Origin: Spirodela intermedia
Lineage: Eukaryota; Streptophyta; Magnoliopsida; Alismatales; Araceae
Reading direction: 5' to 3'
Assembly (NCBI GenBank): GCA_902729315.2
Contig: LR746276.1
Span: 721,169 to 785,168, forward strand
DNA: 64,000 nt
Positions 53,101 to 64,000 of the stretch are shown piece by piece. Positions within the stretch are counted from its first letter, which is position 1, and the number at the start of each line of letters is the position of its first letter. The notes beneath the pieces were generated by a model. The model was not told the origin of the DNA. It was given only the letters and a program-made list of their open reading frames with translations, and searched no databases. The translations under genes were made by a program, and so were the position numbers.

Positions 53101-56100
53101 GAACAGTCTTGAATTAGATGTATGTTTTTCATATGACAGAGGACTCTCATTTTATTTAGTGCTATGTAATATAGACTTGTGAAATCATATTACAAATATA
53201 GAGCATTTTCTTTGTTTGATTATATTGTATTATTCAGTCCAATCAAAATACGCATTCTAATTCTTCTCTCTTATGGTTGGTGTCATTTGTAATCTTCGTG
53301 TCTTTTGACAGTTTAATAATTCTATTATAGGTGTATGAAAATAAAGAAGAACTGAAATTAAGGGTCAAGAATTTAATCCGGGAGAAGTCAGATCTTCTTA
53401 ATTCCGATAATCCAGAGGAAGACAAGGTATGCAAATATTGCAGCACAAATCTATATCACTGGTCTAGATTTTTTACACTACTGTGCTACCTACGGACAAG
53501 GTCACCTGTGCCCAAAGTTTTGATTTTACATGACTTTTTTTGTCTTTAGGTTAAACTCGGAGAGCCTGGGTGGAAAGAAAGATACTACGAGGATAAGTTT
53601 TCCGCGAAAACACCTGATGAAATTGAGTTGATCAAGGAGGATGTCGTAAGTTAACTTATTATTTTTAAAACTATGGATTTCTGCAATTTTCCTTGGGTCA
53701 ATGCTGTCACGAAAATAAAAGCTTTTGTTATGACTGAAAAAATAACGTGGAATTTTCATTTATTTCTCGTGGTGAATTATGGTGAAATAACAATAAGTGC
53801 AAACAGATAAAGTGGACAAATTTTCTTGTCAACTCTCTTGGATTCAAAATTCCTTTTTTTTTTTTAAACTGTCGAACATTAGTTTGATTTTAGGGGTCTG
53901 GGGAGGTTTGCTATATTAAGAGATATTTTGGAACAGTTCTATCCACTGCTATCCCGGAGAACACTCTTCCGTAGCCGCAAGCATCATCATGGTATTGTGG
54001 ACAAAAGAGAATTAGACTGTTTTAAGATGCAGAAAAGATAATTTTTTCCTCCATGAGTCTGAATGGCGTGAATCAATTGGGAACCTGATCAATATATAAT
54101 GTTAAACCCAAGTACATTGCAACAGTTCTCTTTTGAAGAGATTCTGGAGTCTTACAATCCCAACAAATGACTACCTATAGGTAAAATCCCTGATATGTAA
54201 AATCAGATAATCTGCATGTACTTACTGGATACATGTTAGTACCAGCTACCAGGTTTTTTGTTGATGATGTTTTCTTTGATACCTCTCTTAGCTCTTATGT
54301 AATCGTAAATTCTTAATTTATGATTGTGAACCTCTTTTGTAATTACTTCATACAGATAAACAATTTTTTTAGTGCCCGTGCACTAGCACCACCTTTTCTA
54401 GTTCGTCTTTTTTTTGGGATCGCAGATTGTTTGACTTCTATCGTCCCCATAGTTTTTTTTTTCTTGAAGAATTTTTCGTTTGGCTACTTCCTGTAGTTGC
54501 TAAGCGATTTGTTCTGTGTAATCAGGTCATGAAGTACACAGAAGGCTTGTGCTGGGTAATGCATTACTACTACGAAGGAGTTTGTTCGTGGCAGTGGTCA
54601 GTCATTTTTGAACTGTTTTTTAAATCTTATCAGGGGCATCATGTATCAACAAATAACTTTTTGCTTGTTTCAAAACTGAATGCTGTATTTGATTGGAAAT
54701 AGGTTTTATTAATCTATATGGATTAAACAAAATGTTGTTCGTTGCTTGTCCTTTCTTATGTATGATTTGTTGCTTAATGTCTCTTGCTTTCAACTAGATC
54801 ACTTGTCAGCCGAATACTTGAGGTTGGCCGCTGCTGTACACCAATGTTGTTTGCCGGGCACTAAAATTTTATGGATCATATCAATGTTGTTGGCTTCGAT
54901 TTTTGAAGTAGATATAGGGTGATTTGTAATTTTACTTTCATGGAAGCGTTCAGCTCTCTTACTTGGGTTGTTTTCTTTATGTTTTAACATATACGTTCTT
55001 CAACAATCTTGAGGACCCATTGAAAATGAAATTTTAAATTTGGATTTTAGAAACGTAAATTAAGAGAAAAATGGTAATCATATAAACGTAAATTTTCTTC
55101 GTAGTTATTGTCCATAATCATAATTATTTAAGAATGTAATATTCTCAGTTAACAATGATAGTCAATCTTTGATTCTAGCGATATAAATTTTGGCCAACTA
55201 GCAATAAATCAATCTTATGATTTTGCCATAATTTTGTCGTGGTTTAAAGATCACCCTGGTGATGATTGAAATTACCCTATTTTTCGTTGTTAGGGCTTCG
55301 AAAGAACGTTTTTTGTGTAATCATTAGCATCACTGTGTTGTTCAATGTCAAATGGGAGTCAAGGAGACTTCTCAGAGTTTTAGACTGGCATGGTGAAAGA
55401 TTCATGTCATGCAGGCTGCTATGCAGCTTGCTTTCAAAGTTTGAGTTCTTCTGCTCGTTTTCTTGTGAATTGCTGGGTTCCATATAACTTTTGGATCCCT
55501 TGGGATGAATATTTTGGTGAGAAACTTTTTGAAAGTTTTCACTCAATCTTATAAAAGGAACATAAGAGGAAGATACTGGTCATCCGAAAAGAGGGTATCA
55601 TGAATTTTTAAGTAAGCATGCTTGTAAGTGCCGACTGTTAACTTTAAAGTTGACGACTTTGAGACTGTTTATTGCGATATATATATATATATATATATGT
55701 GGACCCACCCACTTGAACAGTTCTTGAATATTTCTTGACTTGGGGCTCTTTACGTATGCCTTGTCATCCTCGGTTGTACCCGTCCATATAAATGGACATC
55801 TTTGAGAGACCTCAAAGCGTAAAAAAATTGTTTATGTGCCAAGTGCTACATTTTTGTGGTTGATGGCCCTTGTTCAATGCTAAATATGCCTGTTCCACTT
55901 TTAACCAAATGAATCAACTTTGTGTACTGTTTAGCATCCTTCCATGTGTTTTTCTCTCGGCCCATTTATTTATCCGGCTACCTTAATGTCTGAAATGAGG
56001 CTTATTTTGTGTATAGTTTGATTAATTTGGCAAATAATCATTAAACGTTCTATAGCTCTAGGATTGTTTGACATGCATGAACTTAATAGGACTCTATCTT

Positions 56101-59100
56101 CTTTTTGTTTACTTTCGTTTAGGTTCTATCCCTATCACTACGCCCCTTTTGCATCTGATATCAAGAATCTGAACAAGTTGAATGTGAAGTTTGAGCTCGG
56201 CACTCCTTTTCAACCATTCACTCAGCTGATGGGTGTTTTCCCTGCTGCAAGGTTTGTTTGTCTTTCACTAGGGACGCTCAAGCTTTTCTCTTTTACTTTT
56301 ATTGTGACTAAGAGGGACCATATCTTTGCAGCGCACATGCACTTCCTGTTAAATACAGGCAGCTGATGACGGATCCAAATTCACCCATCAGTGATTTCTA
56401 TCCTACTGGTATCTTTTGTATTTCAGACAATGACATTCCCCTATCCATACACTTTGTACAAATCTCTTGATGGTCTTCTTGTTCTGATGTCAGATTTTGA
56501 AGTGGACATGAACGGAAAAAGATTTGCATGGCAGGTTGGATTGTTCAGCTTTCGATTGTTAAAATTTTACGCATGGGCCCATATTCTTTTAAATGCTAAT
56601 TCTTTTTGTTTCTCACCCACTTAGGGTATTGCAAAACTCCCATTTATTGATGAGACTCGCTTGCTTTCTGAGATCAAAAAAGTAGAGCATACTTTGACGG
56701 TATGTTCCTTTAGCTACCAATGCAAATGGTTGTTTTATGCCATCACAGACCTCTTTTTGGCCAACTGATCGGTTTGTTTATTTTTATGTAGGAGGAAGAA
56801 GCACGGAGAAACAGTGTTATGTTTGACATGCTTTTCATTAATTTGTCCCATCCTCTTTGTCCCTTTATATTCTCTCTCCATGATCGTTGCCGACAGTTAT
56901 CACTTGAAGAACAGGCTAATGTAAAAGAAAAGATTGATCCGATAGCCAGGTAGTTGTTGACTGTCTCGTTTTAAATATATGCACTCACTTAGACAAATGT
57001 AGGTTATTAATTGACGTTATTTTATCGTGTTATCTAGAACTGATTTTCCTTTGTCTCATCTCCAAGTTGGATCGATGAGATTTCTTGATGGCTGTTCTAG
57101 TTGAAAGAGCTCTGGTCTTTACATTCGACTAAAGGTGGTCAATTTTAAAACAGATGAATGATTCCTAACTGAGCATCTCGACTCAAGATGCTAAATAGAT
57201 AAGAGATCCCTACTAATGTAGGGAGATGGATTCGTTTTGGTTGTGTATCAACTCGTGTTCTGAAATGATGTCGTATTTTTTATTTCCTTTGATAAGTGAT
57301 GTAACTCTTCTCCTTCTCTAATTCGAACTCTTGGCTATGATATGCAGCGGTGGCATGAATGGATATTTATGCCTCTGTAGCGGAGATCCATGCCCCCCCG
57401 TCTTCAGGTCTCCTATTCAAGGAATGGAAGATATAATGAATAACCATGTGATGTAAGCTGTTACAGCAGTCTATTTGCTTATCATTTCCTTTCTTCAGGG
57501 AATCCGGTTGTCACATAAATTTCTGATCCCATCTCCAGATGTTCTGTCTACAAGCTTCCGGATCCTCACAAACACATTCCTAGGCCACCAGCAGGCGTCA
57601 CACTGCCCGGAAAGGTAAAACTTGTAATCGTATCTTTATTAGTTTACCGTGAGAAATTTCTAGATGCCTTGGTTTGATGATTCTACAAAGATCATAAGGG
57701 GTCGTTTTATAAACGTCACAAATTTCTGAAGAGTCCGTCGGTTGATCATAAACGTTCACTTGGGCATTCATGAGGGGTCTTTTTACTCCTGATGAAATAT
57801 GGCTGTGGGATTGAAGAGTGGGGTGTGGGATTGTTGGTAGAATCTTTGATTTCTTCTGTTCGAAAACATTTTAACAGGTAGAGCTGACTTTGATTTACAA
57901 CGCATTTGTGAGCCAGAAATATGCTACTTGGGCTGTAGACGGATCCTGGAAACACAAATGCACCTTGCTAGGGTAGACAGGCGCTCGGTCAAAATCTCAG
58001 AGCTTTTCCCTCCCATGGACGACAATTAGCCTAACTAGATCCTGTTTATTCCTTATTCTTCATTTGATGTGCTCTTGTGTCCTTGGTTCACTCGAGATAC
58101 GTCATTCAAAAATGGAAAGCTATTCATGCCGGCGGGATCTCAATCGTTGGATTGCTTCCGAATATAGTCAACTTCTCTTCAAGTCATCTTCGATCAAACT
58201 TGGATGCATGAAATCTTTATGAATCCTTTAAAAGGGCAGCTTTTCAGATGTCTTCTCATCGCCGAATATATATGGCTCGTATATGTCCTTCATATGATTT
58301 ATGACTCAAAGATTTTATATATTTATTGATTTGTTTATTTCGCTATGAACAGCCCAGACTTCCATATTACAATGTGATTTGGAAATTATTATGCTATGTT
58401 GAAGGTTTTTATTACCCAGTTGACAAATATTCATGCAGATTGTTACGATCGGAAACCTGAAGCCCGCACCAGTTCTGTGGCACGAGGACAACGGGAGGAG
58501 GCCATTCGAGAACGGAAGGTATGCATACACCCACTCTTCCTTCATCCATCACACTCATTCCAGAGACCAAAAACCCTAAAAGAACCCACACACCCCATCC
58601 CATCTTCAGGCAAAACCCCCCCGGGACCATATCCGGCAGGCAGCTCGGAGATGCAGCCCACCGGCTGGTCGTGAACAGTCTACAGGTCAACCCCGACTGG
58701 AACCGCCCTGGTTTGATCAACTCCGCGTCATCGTATGGAGTCAACATGGCCACCGCCATGTACCCTAATGGGACGCACCACCACAGAGGACCGCCAAGGC
58801 CGGGCGGCTACGGCGGTGGCGGACAGTGGCAGCCGATGGACTCATCCAACCATTACCAGTACGAGAGGTCGACCAACACTCGTCATCATCATAACATGCC
58901 CCCACATCATAGCGGTGGCGGTCAGTATGGAAGGGGGAGCTACCAGTGGCAGGCGGTCGGAAGGGGAAGTGGTGTTCAGGGGTATGGCCAGCACGGCGGG
59001 TACCCCCAGCCCTCTTCATCTAGGCCTATTCTATCTCAACCGCCGCCGGTAGCCGCCGGTGAGCCGTACGTCGCCCCTCCCGGCGCTTACAGCCCCTACG

Positions 59101-59303
59101 CCGGCTACCAGGCTTATGTATCCCAGCACCCTCAGCAGCAGCAGCAGCAGCATGATAATTGGCAGGGGATGCCGAGAGGCCAAGCCCCGGCCAGCAGGAG
59201 TGCATATGATAAGCCAACGCATGGATCTAACAGGTTCTCCTCCTTGAAGAGAGGGGGCGACGAACGGAGGCACCAACGCCCTCCCGGATTTGACCGGCGA
59301 TGA
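47129..59303 (+). CDS. XRN3: Nuclear 5'-3' exoribonuclease, XRN2/XRN3 type
   Basis: 23 exons, 1087 residues: 47129-47332, 47788-47890, 48193-48266, 48380-48571, 48724-48843, 50549-50611, 50803-50952, 51064-51228, 51482-51559, 51678-51764, 52790-53119, 53331-53426, 53550-53645, 54526-54596, 56123-56251, 56332-56408, 56494-56534, 56625-56699, 56792-56949, 57348-57452, 57539-57614, 58439-58518, 58610-59303. All junctions are GT..AG and frame-consistent. It starts [15 protein letters not shown]. Catalytic acidic blocks: [78 protein letters not shown] zinc knuckle lies at C263-C276, as in plant XRNs. Basic stretches (413-427, 494-500) are nuclear-signal candidates. Wording ([32 protein letters not shown]) fits XRN2/XRN3, not cytoplasmic XRN4. 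It should degrade 5'-monophosphate RNA: rRNA spacers, miRNA loops, termination products. From about residue 857 the tail is Gly/Tyr/His/Gln-rich with a Q6 run. Confidence 0.93.
48844..50548 (+). other. Large intron 5 of XRN with local short repeats
   Basis: 1705 bp without coding signal. 49380-49550 holds a degenerate cluster of CTAGCATGGTAGCATATGCCTTAT and GTCTTTGTGGT units. Other long introns are 51765-52789, 53646-54525, 54597-56122 and 57615-58438; in these I see only AT-rich intron sequence. Confidence 0.5.
55677..55698. repeat. AT microsatellite in XRN intron 14
   Basis: (AT)11 within the 1526-bp intron. Confidence 0.9.
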
Positions 59304-60192
59304 CACTACCAGGTGAATGAAACTTTGACTTTTGCCCCCACTGGGCGCTAGGGGCTTGTACCATAATTGATCTCTTGTTTAGTTGTAGCTTGCATCAGAT
59401 CAATTTTGCTCATCATTATCGTTCTGCGGCGGGTGGACGGATCTTATATTCCTCCGGTACCCCATCTCCATGGTCCAGTTTTATGTACTGAGGGTGGGTC
59501 TCTGTATGTAATAATGCGAGTCAGTCAGTCACCTAGGATTTTGTCAGAGCCCGCGAGATGGATGGAGCCTCCACCTGAGATCCATCGGATTGTAATTCTT
59601 CAATTCTGTCAGTTTATAGATAAATGTGTCTTTTTGTATTGGATGATATCGTGTAGCATTGCCAGAGAGAGAGAGAGAGTCATCCTCCCGGGTGGTCAAC
59701 ACCTCCCGAGTCTACTTCCTCCTTTCTTCTCCACCGTTCGTTGCATTTTCTCTCAGATGAACATGTTTTTCCCATGTACAATGTAAAAAAGTAGAGTGAG
59801 AAATCCCAGTTGACTTGTTATCCACCAGCATCATGTTACAGTGGAGGCTCTAGAACAAAAAGACTGCCCGCTTCTTCTGTAGAACAAAACCATGAGTCAA
59901 GTCTCAAGCCCACCACTCAGGATTCAACGAGGCTGGCGATTGGGCATAGATCAGCAGCTGCAGATGCATTCGTCGTGCAAAGAGCTTGTGAGTGATTTCA
60001 CATCCTCGGCGAAGAAGAGACACCAAAGAAAACTCGTGAGTTCATTGCAGTTCAGTGCGATATTTACAGGTGACCCACGAGCATCGGGCTTCGTTGAGGG
60101 CTGGCTATTTACAGGCTTGCAAAATCTCTTCACCCTCTTCGTGGATCAGCCAAAAAGAACTGGACTGAACTGAACTCGATGTAGATATACGG
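59304..60192. other. Convergent intergenic region, XRN and SUV2-like gene
   Basis: XRN 3' UTR (to about 59790) meets the 3' UTR of the minus-strand gene. Short frames (59367-59786, 59892-60173) have no recognisable domain. No separate gene called. Confidence 0.5.
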
Positions 60193-60854
60193 TTAAGAGG
60201 AGTCTTCTTCACCCAGGAATGATAACACTCTGGTCCTGAACAACCGAGCGAGATCGGCAATCTCTGCCTCCATCGGTGGCTTCTTTGTGCTGTCGTGTGC
60301 AGGGCAGCCGTTCATCTCATGGCACATTCTGGTCACAACGTCCATGGTCATGGTTGCCATGGCGGTACTCTGTGTTAGCACACCCAGCGTGGGTTTTGAA
60401 TACGCGTTATTTGATGACAACCGGTTCAAAAGAATAAGTGCCTCCCTGATCAATGCAGCTCTGCTGAGAGGTAAGAGATTAGGACGTGATTATTCGTTTA
60501 GATTTCCAAGAAACATAATAGGCCACCATCTATCAAGGGGAAGATAATAATAATAATAAATATATATATATATATATATAGTTCATATCATCGTTCTAAT
60601 TTCCGAGAGCCATGTAATCAAATGGAAACAATGGCATGATTCTGCAGAAATTTTTAGAGCTTCCCTGACATTCATCAGCAGGTCAATGGAAAAGATTTTG
60701 CATTGATGATATCGAGGTACATACAGGAGAGGAAAAGAGGGGATTAGATCCAAGTTCTACCATACATGAATATTGGTGTTGCATGATTCTCGTCCATACA
60801 GGATTTTAAGAAAAAATAAATCAAATCAATAGTAATTTTCCTTTCCTTTTAAGT

Positions 60855-60885
<31 letters not shown>

Positions 60886-63562
60886 GGGGAAGGGGGGGAA
60901 TCCTACAAGTAGATCCTACCCAGTGTGTAAGATCCTGATTCTCCTTTACAGAAACTTCAATTTCATAATACTAGATCCCATACTATCTAACGATCCCACA
61001 CTTATGCCTATGCTGCCATCTATTTTTTCAACATTATATTTCAGATATTCAAGCAGGGAACTAATTTATTTCAACAGGGTTGTTCCAACAACCCCTTGTT
61101 CTTATCAAACTCCACAGTCGAAAATTTGCACCGCGCATAATATAGACAAAGATGAATGGATAGAAAAGGTAGAGGTAGAGAATAAGATTCAGGTTTAATT
61201 GCGCGAACACAAGGGAAACATGACACCGATATTGATAGCAGAATCAAGACCGCCTAGATGAAGGTCAAGAAGCGAAACCTTGAGAAGAAAAATCAGAAAT
61301 CAGTTTAGCTTACCTTTCCTTGTGGAGATCTTGTGATTCACAACAACCAGCTATTTCCATCTGAGATGCCAAAACCTCAATTATCAATCTAAGAAAGTTC
61401 CCCCTTTTCGTAATTGGATTCAAAAGTATGTCAAACCCAGATTTTCCAGAGGATGCGAGAAATGCCAACAAGATAACCACCTCTCGGCAGAGAATCAGAT
61501 CCTAAAAGAAAGGGAAATCATGAATTAAAAAATATTAAGCAAATGATGAAAGTCATCTGCTTGTTCTGGAAAGACTGATATCGTCATAGCTAGAAGTATT
61601 CAAAAGGGAAAATAATTTGAGCAACGAATTCTGAAATTGAGGTAAGATTGCAAACTATGAAGTCGAGATCACTGGCAGCCAGATCTACCAATTCTTCCAT
61701 ACCTGAGGACTATTCCCTCTGTGATCTATACAGTCTGCCAAGCCCCTAAGGGCACTGCTCATTGATTGATGTAATCTTGAAGCTTCATCATCTCCATCGG
61801 CCGATTCGTTGAGCTCATTGCCACCATTGCAGAATACCTTCAAGTGCTTTGGGCCTACAAATCATTAAATAAGACTATGAGCGGAGATTTGAGATTTCTC
61901 TTGCAAAAAGTACTCTTCATGTAAGAAATAACCAGCATCATCTCGTGAATGTAATTACTAAGAGTTTAAATAGACAGAATAAGTCCTAGATACGGCATGT
62001 CGATACTAGTCCTTTATTTATTAAGCCAAAATTTATGTTTCAAGAGACAGTTTTGAACTAGTTACGCAAGAACATAATGGCCAGTGTTGGACTAGTTACG
62101 CAAAGATCAAACAGTCTTTCTGACAATCAACTTCCTTTCGGCAATCCAAAGATACACAATGAGCATAACTACATTCCATATCTACAAGGATCAAGGAATC
62201 ATACAGTAATGTAAGATAGGGACCTACAATTTAAGAGCAGGAATAGAAGCTTTACAGCTTGCCTTTTTGCACATAGGTCAACTTCCCTGCATAACAGATG
62301 CGAGACGCTTGCAAATGATGGTATCAACCCCAACCTGTATCAAAGAATATACCCAAAAAATTTAAAGATAAGGATAAAATAGAAAAAAGGCATGGAAGAA
62401 GAGACGAAGATATCATACTTTTCTCTCTCCAAAATGGGGTGGCTTCTCTGCAGAATTAAGTTCATAATAGAAATTGCTTCAACCAGTACATTGGTTTTTG
62501 TATTGCTCACAATAATTTCATGCATGCTCTTGTAAAGTGAAATCTGACGATTCAAAGAAAGAGATGAACTCCTAGAAATCCCGTGTCTATAGTTCCAAGG
62601 ATTTTGCAGACTAAATGATCTTGATGGCAACGAAACTGAAGTTTGGCCTGTATCACATCCACTTCCAACCACACCAGCTTCTCCCTCTGCTTCTAGCAAA
62701 CTGTCCTCAGACGATGGAGTGATCATAATATTATCCCTGAGCAGAGTACACTGGAAAATCAATTGAAGTACATAAGCACAAACATAAAAAGATAGAGTAC
62801 ATAGTAACCCCCCCTCCCCTGACAGAAAAAGGAGGAAAGAAAAGAAACACAGACACAGATCAGGTACACAAATATATCCCGCACTTACTTAAGATCCGAA
62901 AGTACTTTTAAGGTGTGATTTTTCCACAATTTTTGAAGCAGTTTAAAAGGGAATTTGTTTACCCTTATTGATGTAAAAGACTGAAATAAACTTTCTTTTC
63001 CATGCACTTTCATAAGAAAGCTTGGATGATACAAACAGTTCTTTCACTCTATTTCTCAAGAGAAGATCCAGGCACCATGGGTTTTTGCCAACATGCTGTA
63101 ATTAATTGTAAACACATTGTACCGAATGAGTATATTGGAGTTGGATTCTGCATCGGTACTGAGATGATTACTTCTGTAGAGTTTTAGTAAATAGTCATGA
63201 CTAGACTTCAAAAGGATGCCACAACCATCATCTTAGCAAAAGAAATCAATCGAGATTTCAATGAAATTTTAAATTTTAAATAATCCGACATTACAGATCT
63301 TAAAAGTGTATGTGGAGGGGTGGGGGATATTCTACATAGAATTTATGATAAGAGAAAACCCCCACAGATGCATTTATATATGAGAAATGATAAACGACTT
63401 AAACGTACCATGATACACAAATATTGGATTGAATTGGATTAGAAATAAAGACATTTATTTCAATACTTGTAGAAAATTTAAAAACCTTTGGCAGAATTGC
63501 TTGAAACAAATGATCCGTAAAACTGCATGAAGTATGCGCAAAGATCTATACACAATTATAAC
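60193..63562 (-). CDS. SUV2: Probable ATRIP homologue SUV2 (3' part, 5' end beyond window)
   Basis: Minus-strand exons, in transcription order: 63486-63562, 62889-62963, 62419-62736, 62228-62334, 61703-61854, 61314-61501, 60193-60460 (stop TAA at 60193-60195). All have GT..AG borders and phases that fit. The product, about 330 residues, includes VIIVYRSLRILHAVLR, a Ser-rich linker (TPSSEDSLLEAEG..., SLSLNRQISLYKS), then helical stretches REVDLCAKRQAVKLLFLLLN, CPKHLKVFCNGGNE, REVVILLAFLASSGKSGFDIL, AALIREALILLNRLSS, ending LSFLGEEDSS. No catalytic motif; it looks like an all-helical scaffold. From memory this pattern fits plant SUV2, the ATRIP-like partner of the ATR kinase in replication-stress signalling. 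That name is uncertain, while the gene model is firmer. The first exons lie right of 64000. The acceptor of the last exon is a tandem CAGCAG. Confidence 0.6.
60544..60580. repeat. AAT/TA microsatellite in the last intron of the SUV2-like gene
   Basis: (TAA)n followed by (TA)n, about 37 bp, inside the 853-bp last intron. Confidence 0.85.
60858..60885. repeat. GA microsatellite in the same intron
   Basis: (GA)14 followed by a G-rich stretch. Confidence 0.88.
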
Positions 63563-64000
63563 CTGAAAAAAAAACAGAGGCATTACAAAGAGTCAGAATA
63601 TTGTTGGATCCATATTCAACCAAAAACCAAGGAAACTACTACCAAACTTCATAAAGCTAAATAGAGATTCAACAATGACCTCTTAAGTTTACTTTTATGT
63701 GAAAAGCCCAGGGTATTGAACGGTGCCCACAATCAAAAGTGATATTTTCTAGGGGACATAAGATTAAATAATCTAGGGGACATGAACGAACAATGCATTT
63801 AGACAATGGAACTCATATGATAGCAACTCTTCAAGTGTTAACCCATTGACTAGATTAAATGAATAATCCCCGTGCAACTCGTACTAAGCAGTCCGGTACC
63901 AAAGTTTAATGGAGAACAACATTGCCTGCTCTGCATGCTAAGAGACATGTTACATGTGCACCACAGATGTATGTTGAAGTATGTACATTCAAGTGATTTC
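63563..64000 (-). other. Intron of the SUV2-like gene at window edge
   Basis: AT-rich, no exon recognised. It should be part of the intron upstream of the exon at 63486-63562. Confidence 0.45.

Overview
The window is nuclear DNA of a flowering plant. Genes have introns with GT..AG borders, TATA boxes and plant-specific families (P-class and PLS-class PPR proteins, a nepenthesin-type aspartic protease, a class II glycine-rich protein, a folate-biopterin transporter). Coding exons, especially of the single-exon genes, are GC-rich and CpG-rich against very AT-rich repeats. This is common in monocots, but the sequence alone does not settle the lineage.

Layout. 1-30 kb: a block of about 5 kb is present three times (about 555-4245, 18825-24100, 24705-29852). 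Each copy has a long promoter, a small secreted glycine/cysteine-rich protein gene (2504-3116, 21211-21874, 26807-27189) and, in copies 2 and 3, a convergent aspartic protease. The protease is intact in copy 3 (28464-29801, minus) and a broken pseudogene in copy 2. Copies 1 and 2 are separated by about 14 kb of nested transposons (4.3-18 kb): an L1-type LINE cut by LTR insertions, a TRIM/Copia-like element, part of a Ty3/gypsy element, and several solo copies of a roughly 1.6-1.76 kb LTR family, two of them with perfect 5-bp target duplications. 30-33 kb: an intronless P-class PPR gene. 33-41 kb: a decayed minus-strand Ty3/gypsy retrotransposon (polypurine tract, protease and reverse transcriptase relics) carrying another solo LTR. 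41.7-64 kb: a gene-dense part with a folate-biopterin transporter (+), an E-class PPR gene (-), a 23-exon nuclear 5'-3' exoribonuclease of the XRN2/XRN3 type (+), and the 3' half of a minus-strand gene that best fits the plant ATRIP homologue SUV2.

Gene arrangement. The protease and the P-class PPR are divergent over about 0.65 kb. The transporter and E-class PPR converge. The E-class PPR and XRN share a divergent promoter region of about 0.6 kb. XRN and the SUV2-like gene converge. The two PPR proteins should act on organelle RNA, XRN on nuclear RNA, SUV2 in DNA-damage signalling, and the glycine-rich proteins and the protease are secreted. These genes do not form a single pathway. The coherent local story is the tandem glycine-rich-protein/protease module and its divergence.

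Limits. Splice sites were read by eye from frame continuity and GT/AG borders. Family names rest on recalled motifs, not on searches. Repeat boundaries without target duplications are approximate.
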